NCBI GenBank assembly: GCA_001970855.1
Contig: LSSN01006050.1
Span: 1 to 17,913 of the forward strand
Source: Smittium culicis
Taxonomy: Eukaryota; Kickxellomycota; Harpellomycetes; Harpellales; Legeriomycetaceae
Direction of reading: 5' to 3'
DNA length: 17,913 nt
The translations under genes and the position numbers were made by a program. This document shows, one piece after another, positions 1 through 9,843 of the stretch. The first letter of the stretch is position 1; each line of letters starts with the position of its first letter. The notes under the pieces are model-generated. The model ran no database searches. It saw nothing but the letters and a program-made list of their open reading frames with translations, and was not told the DNA's origin.

Positions 1-1983
1 AGTGATATCCCTCGGTAGTTATCGGGGTCCTTCATGTCACCCTTTTTAGGTACTGGGACCACCACTGAAGTTTCTAGGCACTGGGGTATATCCCCAGTGT
101 CATACATTAGGTTGATGATTTTATGAATTAATTTTGCTAGTGAAGATGTAGGTGATGGATCGGTCATCACCAGTTTCCATACCTCAGATGGCACACCATC
201 AGCTCCCGGAGCTTTGTTATTTGGTGTTTCTGCAAGTGCACCAGTGATTTCAGACCATAGTATGGTGCTATCACACTCTGGGTAATAGTCAGTGTCCGTA
301 TTAATAAGATTTTCCCACTTATTGGAACATCGGCTGTTTCCAGTAGCGTCTTTGGCAAGTTCGCCGAAGTGGTTTGTCCAAATTTTGATTTTTTCTTGTT
401 TTTCAGTAATTAAATTTTTATATTTATCGTACACCGGGCCATCGGCGATGCTTTGGAACGATTTCCCAGTGTACGATTTGATTAAACGCCAATAGAACTT
501 TGAGTCGTTTTTCAGAATCAGGTCGGCGATTCTCATTAGTCTTTTGGAAATTTGGGCTTTTCAATCAGCCATAATTGATCGATTTGCACTAGATTTAGCT
601 CTGGAATATTCATTGATTATACGAATATTCTTTGTTAATTTTCCAAATTTTTTTCGTCGCTTTTTTATTTTTTTGATGGTAATATTTGATAGCACTGTTT
701 TTATGGTTTCGCCAGGTGCATTAAGAGCGCCGAGCCGAGCATATTGATCCCAAAAAGTGTCGATTAGACCGGTTCAAAGCTCATTTAAGTCTATTTCTGT
801 ATCGGCTAGCACTGTAAATCGGTTATGACTGACGAAATTATTTACAGCCAATGATAATTATTTCGCGTTAATTTTTGATTTTTTCGCCGGTACCTCGAGA
901 GCGTCCAAAATCCACTGCGTTGCGATCGGCATGTGGTCGGAGAGGTCTAAAAACCGGTTCGCTGTACACCAGTTTGGACGGCTGTTGAGCCCAGCATAGT
1001 ATATGTGGTCGATCATTCGGCCTACAGTACTCATATAGTACCTCGACCCAGTCGAGTTGGTCACTTTTGCATGTTGAAACCCAGTTCCAAGCCTCAGAAT
1101 AAACTTTTTTGAGGCCGGGGGTGTCCATATTGTAGTCCTCCAGCAGTATGTGTTTTTTAAATTATTTATTAAAATTTTTATATTTGTCCAAAAGCTCGGA
1201 AATCGCTCGCTTTTTGCGAATTCCTGCGTTTGGGAAGTGAATATTTGTTACCAAAATTGTGATTTTATCACAATTATTGGTGCTCCCAGAGACTATCCCA
1301 GATAACCAAGTTGGCGCTGCTTTAAATTCGCTAATTTCTAGTCCAACTTTATTTTTTACTGCCAGCAGGAGACCGGTTCCACCTTTGGCGTAATCGGCTT
1401 TCGCCTCTAACATGTGTATCCTGGTATGCGGCAGCGGTAAGTTTTTTTCGTTAAGAATGTTTCCTGGAGTGCCAGGATATCGGGCTTAGCACTATCAGAC
1501 TTTGAAAAATTCAGATAGTGCTCAAGTTCATCTTTTACACTCTTTATGCCTCGTATATTGTAGGTCATAACCGTCAGAGTGTTGTTTTTTGAGCAATTTA
1601 ATTTTTGTTTTTTTTGGCCACTTAAATTGGCGGATCGAAATTTTTAATTTTTTTCGCGCCTAATTTTTGCGCCCAGAGCTTTTTCAATTGATTTTATTTC
1701 GGTTTTTGTTAATCTTATTTTTTCGTGGTCAATGGAGTGAATTTCTTTCCTCCATTGGTCGTTACGCTGTCTGTTTTTTTTTACTATAAACTGATGGTAT
1801 TTTAGGGTGCTATTCAGCACAATGTACCTTTTTACAGTATCTTTTTTGAGTTCTTGGACTTTGAGAGCCAAAAATTTATCTGTATTAATTCGGAGATTTT
1901 TTTTGAATTTTTTGATATTTTATAATATTTTTTGGTGCTTTTTGAGTCATATTTAGTGTAGTTTTTTTATATTTGAACATCAT
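1..1983 (-). pseudogene. LINE ORF2: APE endonuclease plus N-terminal reverse transcriptase, broken and truncated by window edge
   Basis: The endonuclease begins near 1568 with MTYNIRGIKS. It contains KPDILALQET (metal-binding Glu at 1463-1461), then the ILLEDYNMD segment where the family usually has GDFN, then MIDHIYYAG and LSDHMPI, the terminal SDH signature. The RT part follows with NNKAPGADGVPSEV (about 225-180) and VVVPVPKKGD...PDNYRGIS up to position 2. These are the conserved blocks ahead of the catalytic core; the YADD box is off-window. Lesions are TAA 1646-1644, a frame change near 1410, TAA 1164-1162, a frame change near 1040-1064, TAA 860-858, TGA 776-774 and TGA 563-561. The start is uncertain. 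An ATG overlaps the ORF1 stop as TGATG, but at least one frameshift separates it from the Lys-rich segment at 1871-1647. Confidence 0.88.
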
Positions 1984-3508
1984 CAGTACTCTTTATCAGA
2001 GATATCATGATTTTCGGCGTCAGCAACAGGCTCTATAGCAGATTTATTGCTTCCTGGGGGCGCCTTATCTTTATTTGATACGAAATTGTTAAACGTTTGT
2101 TCCGATATTTGCCCCACTCTGGCTTTCGCTGCCATTAATTCGTGAGCTGATGGGGGGCTATACCCATCAGATTCGTTTGTAGGGCTGAGATTCGGTGAGA
2201 TGAACTCTTTTTTGATCTTCATTGGGGAGCTCATATCACTGTCTACCGAGATATCGGAGAAATAGTCACTATCAATAGTGTATTTGGCTGTTCTTTTGAT
2301 TATAGGTGGATGATTGTCATCATCACTGCTGTCAGACTTGGTATCATCATTTGATGATACTTTTTCATTAGAGCTGGGAGGTATCACAGCAGCATTTAAT
2401 GAGATGGCGGGGGGGGGGGGTTTAAAGCCTACGGTGCCCCTCAGGCGATTTATGGTGCCCGGTTTGGCTGTTGCAGCTTCATCATTGGTTGATACTTCAG
2501 TATCGTTGATGATTTTTGACTTCTAAACCGGCTTTGTGCTGGGTTGAGCTTCTGCGATCACTGAATTAGAGTCATCAGTTTGATGAGCGGCTGATACCGG
2601 TGGTGCTTCGGCTTTGGAGCTGTTAAAGCTGAATTTTAGCTTCTGCATGTTCTCGCGTGCATTTTTTTTATAATATTTTTCTTGATTTTATGGCACTCGA
2701 ATTTCCAGTGCCCGACCTCCTTGCAGTAACTGCATGCCCCCTTACAGCCCTTGTAAAAAATGTTTATTTTACCATTTTCATGGTCGAGGAAGCTTGGGAG
2801 GTCGACCTCCATGTTATTTTTTTTTACAAGTACTTTGATCCCATATGGGAGGTACTGATTGTTGTCGAATCGGCGCCAAGCGCTTATATCCTTGATTTCG
2901 CACCAAGGCCCGAGCTATTTTAGAATTAGCTTGGTCATTGGTTCGATTCCTACATCCCTGAAGTTAGGGATGTTTACTACAGTGATATCCTCCTCGATTT
3001 TCACTGTCTGGTATAGGTCTATTGGCTTGTCGTTATAGACAAGCTTCGTAGACATTAGATTGCTTGCGTCTTTTATGATGTTAAAAATCATGTATGTGGT
3101 GCCGGCGCGATGGTCGTCCTGTCTAATGTATGATACGTCTTTAAGCGCGCTGAATATGACCTCAAGGGCGCTGATGTGGTTCTCTTTGAATTAGGCCCAT
3201 GAACAGCCGACTTTCATGTCGGAGACGCCAGAGTGCAGGACTTCTTAAGGCAGGTCATTTCACCTCCAAAAAGCATATGCTTGATGAAAACCCCCTTATA
3301 CATCTCATAACTGTCAGGTTTCCTATCTTTTCTGAAAATATAATTCTATCTAATTTTTTTTACACATTTTATTGTTTAATAGTGATCTGGGATCATTGCT
3401 TAGCATATGTTGGTTATTACCCCTAGGATAATCAGCAGCATAGCTGTTTTGTAACTTATTTGCAAGGTACTGAGGGTCATTTTCCTTTAAAATGTCGCTA
3501 AATAACAT
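1983..3508 (-). pseudogene. LINE ORF1: gag-like nucleic-acid-binding protein with CCHC zinc knuckle, broken
   Basis: The probable start is the ATG at 3508-3506, whose product begins MLFSDILKENDPQYL. The stop is TGA at 1985-1983, giving roughly 500 codons. The reading frame moves several times. There is an early TAG at 3352-3350, then a frame change, a return near 3240, TAA at 3193-3191, TAG at 2917-2915, a one-base shift in the A-run at 2669-2662, and TAG at 2525-2523. From there to the end it is open. A CX2CX4HX4C knuckle (CSYCKEVGHWKFEC) lies at about 2734-2693. The region after it is rich in Ser, Asp, Pro and Lys. LINE ORF1 proteins of this kind bind element RNA and form the RNP. This copy is almost certainly inactive. 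Confidence 0.85.
2693..2734 (-). other. CCHC zinc-knuckle motif inside LINE ORF1
   Basis: The minus-strand translation reads CSYCKEVGHWKFEC, an exact CX2CX4HX4C retroviral-type knuckle with all four zinc ligands intact. Two further cysteines precede it (KGCKGAC). It follows a relatively conserved stretch with segments such as ITVVNIPNFRDVGIEPMTK. In LINE and retroviral gag proteins this motif binds single-stranded nucleic acid. Confidence 0.9.
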
Positions 3509-4143
3509 TCTCGTTCATTTTAAGGAATTCTATAATCAAAATCGAGAAATTTTAATTTTTTTGTGTACGAAGTTTTTTTTAAATATTTTGTGCAAGATTT
3601 TTTAAATGCTTTACGTCAATTCAAGAAAATTGGATAAGTTTTTTTTCTATTATAATAATACAAATTTATTTATTAATAAAGATTATAATGTGCGATTTTA
3701 CATTTATTTTAAATATACTTATTATTTGTCAAGGTGGTACTATTAACACAAGATAGAATTTTATAATTTATATAGATTATCTAATAAATAGTAAATACAA
3801 ATAAATTATAATTAATAAAAATTTTACCTCAGTATACAGAATTTCTTATTTTTATTAATATATTTATTGAAAATAACTTAATAAATATGGTGTTTACTGG
3901 TTAAATGCTTTAAAAATTGTGATTAAAATATTTCAACATAAAAGATCGCGACAGTTGATGATTGTTGCATGTACTATTTGATTATTATGACAATACTTTG
4001 TCAGGGCCCTGAAATTATCTTTCAAATATCTGATTAGAAATGTTAATACAAACTGTGTGTAGGAAATTTAATAAATATTAGTTTATAGATAAACACGAGA
4101 AGAAAAAGCCAAATATTCAGATATACCGAAAATCTAAAATTAT

Positions 4144-4952
4144 AAAAAGCTGCTTTTTTTTTTTTTTTTTTTGATTTTAAGTTGTTTTAGAGCCATATAC
4201 GAAAAAAGAAGAGACCAATGAATTAATTGTTTTAACGTCTGGAATTTTAATCTGCCTTGCTAAGATACAACTGAATTTTACTTAATTTTAAAGTTGGTTT
4301 ATATATCTAGATCCAGTCATAATTTATGGCTTATGGACTCTTTTAGGCGTTTAAAACAATTTTCTCAAATATTAATTTCCCAGTTGATGTCAAGATGGGT
4401 ATTTATTAATTCAAAATTTATAAGAGTATAACGAGCATATAAAATACGAGAAATATACAGGTTGAACAGCACAACCATCATGGAAAGAATAATGTCGTTA
4501 ATATATAATCAAAAGATGAAGAGATTAGAAATGTAAAGGTGAGTGTGTGCCAATAAGATGAGTGAAAATAAGAACGATAATCGGCTGTAGGTAATTAGCT
4601 CGCCGGTTGATAATTTTATATTGGGTTATGATAGTTGAATCCTAAAATAGCTTAGAAAAATTATCTATTGCAAGGATAAAGAAATAGTATTCATTTAATA
4701 ACTTAAATATCATGGAAATTTGAATGAAATTTGTTAATTATTCACAACACAAGTTTGTATAATATACGAAGTTATGGGAGGGGGGGGGGAGGGTTAATGC
4801 CCTGTATTGTTATTAGATATTTTATATTATAATTTTTTTTAATTTTTTTTTTTTTTTTGCTAGTAATAGAAACCAGATTCTCACTTTTTTTTGGAGAGTA
4901 AAAATGCGTGAAGCTTATAATATATGAACAACCCAAGATAAAAAAGCTGCTT
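4144..4952 (-). mobile_element. Possible poly(A)-tailed retroposed insertion flanked by a ~14-bp direct repeat
   Basis: The sequence ATAAAAAGCTGCTT precedes and runs into the T19 run (4142-4155). ATAAAAAAGCTGCTT recurs at 4938-4952, differing by one A. On the minus strand this reads as target duplication, ~770 bp of body, A19, target duplication, which is the structure left by LINE-driven retroposition. The body has no recognisable coding sequence. It contains an internal A16 stretch that might mark a second insertion. The flanking repeat is A-rich and of modest complexity, so chance is not excluded. Confidence 0.4.
4776..4793 (+). other. G-rich run able to form a G-quadruplex
   Basis: The sequence is GGGAGGGGGGGGGGAGGG, which supplies four G-tracts separated by very short loops. 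It stands alone in an otherwise AT-rich region. Other mononucleotide G/C runs in the window are at 2409-2420 (G12, inside LINE ORF1), 9363-9373 (G11) and 14531-14543 (C9TC3). Such runs are also prone to length errors in sequencing. Confidence 0.6.
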
Positions 4953-5246
4953 GTACAGTTTGACAAATGTTCGATTGGTATATGGGTGGGAGAGTAAAAG
5001 TACGATTTATTTAAAGAGCATAAATTTACTATTACTATTTCATTATAAACTTTTAGATGATAATCAATTTTTTCAAGATATTGATTAAACTAGAAATAGA
5101 ATAGCTTTTATTCCTAGTAATTTGATTTTGTCTATGATTAAATTCTGCTGTTGGTTGTATTAGGTATTCTATTCGGTATTTATCTCTACTATGGCGTAAG
5201 GATTATACTAAAGCTTAAGAGACATTATACTAATCGAAAAAATTCT

Positions 5247-5442
5247 TTAACCCTCTTCCTTGCGGTAAATTATTTTTGGCCCGCCAGATATAGCCAACTG
5301 TGTTCAGTAAAATTACTTTAATTCCGGGGCTTAAAGAAATATTGGTTTATTGTTGAAAAAAAGCAAATAGTTAGTTTACTTATAAAACATAAATGGATCA
5401 TAAATTTGATTCTTTAAAGTACATTGGACGGGAAAGGGTTAA
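5247..5442 (+). mobile_element. Family 1 MITE, copy A (piggyBac-like, TTAA target)
   Basis: The element spans 5251-5438 (188 bp) and is flanked on both sides by TTAA (5247-5250 and 5439-5442). The left end reads CCCTCTTCCTTGCGG. The right end, reverse-complemented, reads CCCTTTCCCGTCCAATGT, so the terminal inverted repeat is short and imperfect. The interior block ATATAGCCAACTGTGTTCAG and the later GCAAATAGTTAGTTTACTTA recur in the other copies. No coding capacity. TTAA target duplication with CCC-starting ends is the hallmark of the piggyBac superfamily. Confidence 0.82.
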
Positions 5443-5595
5443 AATGATTTCCCATTCACAAAAAAAAAAATTTAGATACAACCACAGCAATTTTTAAGTA
5501 ATTTCCTAAAATAATTGATAGATCTTTGACTAGTTATTGGCTCAAATGAAGGTAGTAAAATGGGAAAACTTTTATTAAAAATTAATTAGTATAAA

Positions 5596-5978
5596 TGGGA
5601 TATTAACAAGGAATGCAGAGCTTTTTATCTTTGAAACTCTATTTGCTTAATTTTTTTAGGCAAAGGTATTGGTTGTGCCAGAAAAGCTATTCGATGAAAT
5701 TTTGTAAAAAGGTTTAGAAATAAAATTAATGTTGCAATGTATGAAATACTTTACCCTTTAATGGGCGATAGAATATTTTTGATCCGCCAATTATAGCTAA
5801 CTGTGTTCAATTAAAATACTATACTTTCGAGTTTTTAAACATTATTGGTATATTGTAAAATATCAGGAAATAATAAACATGTTTATAATTCATAAACGAA
5901 TTAAAAAATCGATTTTTTTGGTAAGTGTTGAACGGGAAGGTGTTAAAAGGAAACAGCTCCGCTCCTAATAATAGTCAG
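5596..5978 (+). mobile_element. Family 2 MITE, interrupted by a family 1 MITE
   Basis: The left part (TGGGATATTAACAAGGAATG..., 5596 onward) aligns with the family 2 copy at 13431. Shared blocks include CTATTTGCTTA and GCTATTCGATGA (CCATTCGATGA at 13431). The alignment breaks at 5750, where a family 1 element (5754-5942) sits. It resumes at 5947 with GGAAACAGCTCCGCTCCTAATAATAG, matching GGAAAAGTTCCGCTCCTCATAATAAT near the 3' end of the 13431 copy. The right terminus is decayed, so its end at about 5978 is approximate. Confidence 0.65.
5750..5946 (+). mobile_element. Family 1 MITE, copy B (nested in a family 2 MITE)
   Basis: The element runs 5754-5942 (189 bp). Target copies are TTTA (5750-5753, probably decayed TTAA) and TTAA (5943-5946). 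The left end is CCCTTTAATGGGCG. The right end is AACGGGAAGGTG, one base off the family sequence GGGAAAGGG. The interior TTGATCCGCCAATTATAGCTAACTGTGTTCAATT matches copies A and C in order and spacing. Same orientation as A. Confidence 0.72.
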
Positions 5979-7707
5979 TCTTATAATATACATTTTTGTA
6001 GTGTAATAAATTACAGGGTCATGTTTGAGAGTTTATAAAATTATAAATTGTCAGATTTTATTTCCATAAGCGTATATGATGTATTACACAGCTTTAATAT
6101 AGTCTCAGATTTAAAACGTTTTTTTGATATTAGTACATTAAAATCTACGAATATAAAAAAAATTTTCGTCTTTTAATATTAGCGTGAATACATTATTTTC
6201 AAGTTTTTAAATTAAAAAGTGGCGAGAAGAAAAATTTTCTAGAGATTTCAATTGCTAATTATGGTAAAGTGACCACTATTTCCCCAGTTATTTAGTTAGT
6301 CCTTAACTCGTAATCCAAAGCAATTCGGTAGATAAACTCCCCATCAAATATGATTGGATTACTAAGAGTAATTAAGCTGCGTTTTTTTTCGCGTAAAATA
6401 TAAAAAATACAAGAAATTTTTCGAGTTACTATTTTGATATTAATCTGGCGTTACAATTCTTTTCTAAAAAGCACACTTTTGATATAGCCTTTGGTTATTG
6501 TAGCTCAGTTGGCCAAATTCCATTAAACTTCAATAAAATACATTTAGGTTGTTTGATTGTTGCAGTGCCAATAAATTACTGCCCTTATTACGATTAAGTT
6601 TAATTGATTTTGATTGTTTGAAAAAGATTTTAGCCAATAAATTGATGCATGGCTTTTTTATAATGCTAGTAGTATTATTTTTTATTTTTTAGCAATGATT
6701 GTTGGATGATATGAAATTTTTTTTAAACTGATCTACATAATATAGCTTTTCGTAATATTTGTAATTAAAGTTAATAACATAATTTACTGAATAATTATTT
6801 AATTCAAGATATCGGCGATTTATTGGTCCATTTTGTGTAACACATTTCTAATTGTAAAAATAAAAAAGTTTCTATTAAATAAATAAATAAATAAATAATT
6901 AATTAATTAATTAACCTAGGAGCTGTCAATGCAAGATACAGGAAATATAATACGAAAATTAGAAACGATGGAGCATGGAAATTAAGATGGCCGAAGCTTG
7001 TTTTAAAGCTTTTATAAAAATTGTATTTTAAATCTAAAAGAGAAAAAACTAATTAATTAATAAATAAAAAAAATCAGGGCATTCTTTTTTACGACAAAGG
7101 CTAAGCTTTGTAAAAGAAAGAATATAGTCACGAAATTTAAATAAATTTTAGTCGAAAAAAAAGAAAGCATTGCATATCAATAGACATAATGTGATTTTTT
7201 ATAATGCAAAGTCAGCTAATAAAAACCATCTAGTCATACTTGATTTAAACATTTATCAATAGCTGATTAATTAATGAGCCCTGAAAGATGGTTAATGTTG
7301 TTGGTCCACACAGTGACTATTACCTTACTGTAATTGAAATTTATAATGAATGAAAAAAAAGCTGAATGCGTGATTATATTATGTTAATATTACAAAATTA
7401 TATAGTTTAATACATAAATGAAAAGAATAGATATGAAGTTATAATTAAAAGGAAGAACACAACTATGATAGAAACATCCATTTATCACATAGCCCCACAT
7501 GAGATGATGGTCAGATTTTTTTAGCATTTACAAACAAGAAAACAGTATTAAAGATAGATTAATTTGACGTTGAATAAAAAAAAGAGAAAATAAATAAAGG
7601 TATGATAAATGTTTTGCGTAATAATGGAAGGGAGGGTGTGCGGTGTGAGTATGAAGAGGTATAAATGCTATGACAAAAAAAGAACTGATATTTCTAGACA
7701 GGATATT
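5979..7707. other. AT-rich non-coding stretch, no gene seen
   Basis: All frames are closed by frequent stops and nothing resembles a protein. The only structured element is the microsatellite at 6875-6914. A tRNA-like A-box string (TAGCTCAGTTGG) near 6501 has no matching D-stem, anticodon arm or B box. The part close to 7708 is the likely 3' flank of the bZIP gene. Confidence 0.6.
6875..6914 (+). repeat. Compound microsatellite (AAAT)n followed by (TTAA)n
   Basis: About five AAAT/AAATA units lead directly into about four AATT/TTAA units. It is a simple-sequence tract with no sign of function. Its repeated TTAA motifs would be potential targets for a TTAA-specific transposon, but no family 1 end is seen here. 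Confidence 0.85.
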
Positions 7708-7713
7708 TTTATT
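7708..7713 (-). terminator. Candidate polyadenylation signal AATAAA for the bZIP gene
   Basis: The plus-strand TTTATT reads AATAAA on the minus strand, starting about 16 bases downstream of the TAG stop at 7731-7729. The hexamer is canonical and on the right strand. Its position so close to the stop implies a very short 3' UTR. In AT-rich DNA such a hexamer is expected often, so a more distal site remains possible. Confidence 0.4.
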
Positions 7714-7728
7714 GTAAAAAGAAAGATT

Positions 7729-9115
7729 CTATAGGTTTCTGTTTTCAACATTTTGGTTTGATTGGAAAGAGCCATAAAAATTTAGTTGTGGGTTTCGTTG
7801 AACAGTTGATGTAGACAAGGAATCTTTACGGACTAGAAGGTGGTTAGAGTTTGGGTTGACGCTATTTAGATGAAGTTGGGTACGTTGTTGGTTATGTAGA
7901 GATTCAGAGTCGATTTTGTTGATACTGGCAACGTTATTTCTTATAGTTTGGTGGATGCCGATATTGATGGGGTGGTGATTGTTTTGGGAGAAAGAGGATG
8001 CTGTCCTGAGGATGTCAATATCGCGCTCGAGTGCACTATTTCTCATTTTGAGATGCATATTTTCTCGTTCTAGCCCTTCGCAGTATTTGCGAAGATTGTT
8101 AACGTAATGCGTTCTTCTTTCTCTGCTGCGTCTAGCTGCCTCCCTGTTTCGTTCGCGTCTTCTTGCGATACGTTTTTGGCTTAAAGAGTCAGTAGAGTTA
8201 TGTGTTTTGGTATCGGGTTCGTAGTCATCGTTTAGAACCGGGGAAGCAGATTCATATTCGGGCTTCGAAAATCTGATGATGTCGGTACAGCTAGATGTGG
8301 TATTGGCAATTTTATTAGGGGTGTGGATGATGATGTTGTTCATATCAATATTTGACTTATTTGAAGTCTGGGACTTTGGCATTTCAGGAATGTTGAATTC
8401 AGAGTCAGATTTTTGGATGCCAATGGAATGATTGTTGATAGCATTAGGGTATTGAGCAGAGATATCATTTGGCTCTGAGGAAGTTGGTTGGAAAGTGCTA
8501 GGATCTTTACCTAAACAAGTACCTTGGAAATAATTGTTGAACTCGCTGTAACTGTTGTTAGGAGAAACATTATCATAGTTATTGATAAGATTGTTGGGCT
8601 GACTGTTTTTATTAGAGTATGAATTGATAGAGAAGTCATTATTGAAATCAGGGTTAAGGTTTTGGGAGTATTGAGCAGTGTTGTTTCTAGAGTCAGAAGA
8701 ATGTTGTTTGGATACATTGTCAACGTCTTGCATATAGTTAGACATGTTAGGGAAGAAGGGGAAATTATATGGCATGTTATTCACGGAGCTCTGGTTATTA
8801 ATGTTAATAGGTATACATACTGAGTCTATTTTATGAAAAGAAAAGAATTATTAAATTTGAGTTATAATACAAAAGATGGGTGAGGATGTTGTGAAATGAA
8901 ATTGAGCTATACTAACCATTTCCTAGAACTAGGGGCTGGTCCCAAATAGCTTCAGCTGGGGCAGCATTGTTATCAAATTGGAAAGCAGCAGAAGGATTCA
9001 TGTCACCTAAAGGGTAGCTGAAGGGGTTGTTGGAAGTATTTTGGAAGTCTTGGTTTGAGTTTTTTTTTTGCATTTCACCTAGAGAGCTAAACTGGGATAG
9101 CATTATATTGGTCAT
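7729..9115 (-). CDS. bZIP transcription factor, two exons
   Basis: Exon 1 runs from ATG 9115 to 8917 and exon 2 from 8825 to the TAG at 7731-7729, giving 431 residues. Residues ~284-304 form the basic region, with the exact signature NREAARRSR (N293 and R301 in the invariant N-X7-R arrangement). A leucine zipper follows with Leu at 311, 318, 325, 332 and 339, a perfect heptad register. Genomic position of the domain is about 8175-8008. Family knowledge: bZIP proteins dimerise through the zipper and bind TGAC-containing DNA in the nucleus. The rest is low-complexity and rich in Asn, Ser and Gln, with no other domain I recognise; such regions often act in activation. A stop lies in frame upstream of 9115 and no earlier ATG is seen. 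The basic region resembles CREB/ATF-like and fungal stress bZIPs, but I cannot name an orthologue. Confidence 0.9.
8826..8916 (-). other. Intron of the bZIP gene (91 nt, GT-AG, phase 1)
   Basis: Exon 1 ends ...CTAGGAAATG and the intron begins GTTAGT (8916-8911). The acceptor is AAATAG ending at 8826, preceded by a T-rich stretch. Splicing joins a single G to AC, forming an Asp codon and keeping exon 2 open to the bZIP domain. Unspliced reading meets a TAG at once (8914-8912). A second acceptor, CAG ending at 8820, lies six bases further and is also in frame. Confidence 0.82.
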
Positions 9116-9673
9116 AAAAAGACTGGGTGATATAAAAAGGTGGATTACGTATAATAATTAATACGGTGAATAGAGTGCAAAAACTGGGAAGTGATATGTT
9201 AATGGGATATTATGAGATAGAAATCAATTAATTGAATAATGGGGAGAGTAAGCGATATAATTAACAAAAAAATATAAGTAATATGCTTTTGATACTTATA
9301 GGGTGAATAATTGAGTAATGGGAGGGTGGGTAATAAAGATAGTAATCAGACTATAAGTAGCAGGGGGGGGGGGAATTATAAGCTAGGATAATATACCAAG
9401 ATTGAAGTGGGGATGTGAAGGAGTTAATCTTTTAAAAAGATTAGTGTTATACTGTATAAATATAAAGATTAGTGTAAAATTGAGAATATCAAAAGAGAAT
9501 GACTAAAAAAAAGATTAAGTTTTTAGAGAGAGATAAATAAAAAAGGAGTTAAATTAAGAAAAGCAAGAAAAGGGATTGTGGTATTTATAAATAGTTTTGA
9601 AAAAAGAAAAAAGCTAAGTGGGATGTCTGTCAACAATAGCAAATAACAATAACAATCAAAAAAAAAAATAAAA

Positions 9674-9843
9674 ATGTCAAGTTATTGAGGAAAAAATAAT
9701 GCCAAAACCAAATTATTTAGGAAAAAGTAATGTCAAAACCAAATTATTAAGGAAAAAATAGCGTCAAAATTATTTAGTCTTTGAAAAAACTAAAAAGAAT
9801 AAGAGGATGTCAAACTCGAGTTATTAAGGGGAATGTCTGTTTT
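9674..9843 (+). repeat. Short tandem repeat of ~31-bp units carrying ATGTCA
   Basis: Unit 2 (9699-9729, ATGCCAAAACCAAATTATTT...) and unit 3 (9730-9760, ATGTCAAAACCAAATTATTA...) are both 31 bp and nearly identical. Unit 1 (9674-9698) is the same with an internal deletion. Unit 4 starts GCGTCAAAATTATTTA at 9761. A more distant unit starts ATGTCAAACTCGAGTTATTAAGG at 9807. The array lies about 560-730 bp upstream of the bZIP start codon. Confidence 0.75.

Larger units (their letters stand above)
1..3508 (-). mobile_element. Decayed non-LTR (LINE-type) retrotransposon, 3' part outside window
   Basis: Read on the minus strand, this block has the order ORF1 (gag-like, CCHC knuckle), then ORF2 (APE endonuclease, then reverse transcriptase). 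That order is diagnostic of a non-LTR retrotransposon. The 5' end lies near 3508-3560, because nothing upstream of the ORF1 start codon is recognisable. The 3' end, including the catalytic RT core, the 3' UTR and any tail, is beyond position 1. The coding frames are riddled with in-frame stops and frameshifts, yet long stretches still read cleanly, so decay is moderate. The block is visibly less AT-rich than its flanks. I cannot assign the clade. The CCHC ORF1 with an APE ORF2 fits several (I/Jockey, L1/Tad-like), and no long terminal repeats are seen. Confidence 0.9.
3509..5246. other. AT-rich non-coding stretch between the LINE and the first MITE
   Basis: No reading frame here has recognisable protein features. 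Stops are dense in all frames and the short open stretches are low-complexity. The region holds a T19 run (4154-4172), a T16 run (4843-4858) and a G-rich run (4776-4793). It also contains the possible retroposed insertion described separately. The part next to 3508 may include the 5' UTR of the LINE, but its boundary cannot be seen. Confidence 0.6.

Noticed and set aside
2314..2923. Plus-strand open frames across the LINE
   Set aside because: They are antisense shadows of ORF1, whose minus-strand frame carries the CCHC knuckle.
2938..2949. GGTTCGATTCC, a perfect tRNA B-box string on the plus strand
   Set aside because: It lies antisense within conserved LINE ORF1 coding sequence, and the flanks do not form a T-stem or a tRNA.
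4763..4775. TATACGAAGTTAT, identical to one 13-bp arm of loxP
   Set aside because: There is no second arm at the required spacing and no vector-like sequence nearby. It is AT-rich and most likely chance.
6500..6512. TAGCTCAGTTGG, a perfect tRNA A-box string
   Set aside because: The complementary D-stem, an anticodon arm and a B box are all missing within the next 80 bases.
8511..8723. Minus-strand open frame of 70 codons rich in Thr/Ile/Leu
   Set aside because: It is an out-of-frame shadow of the Asn-rich exon 2 of the bZIP gene.
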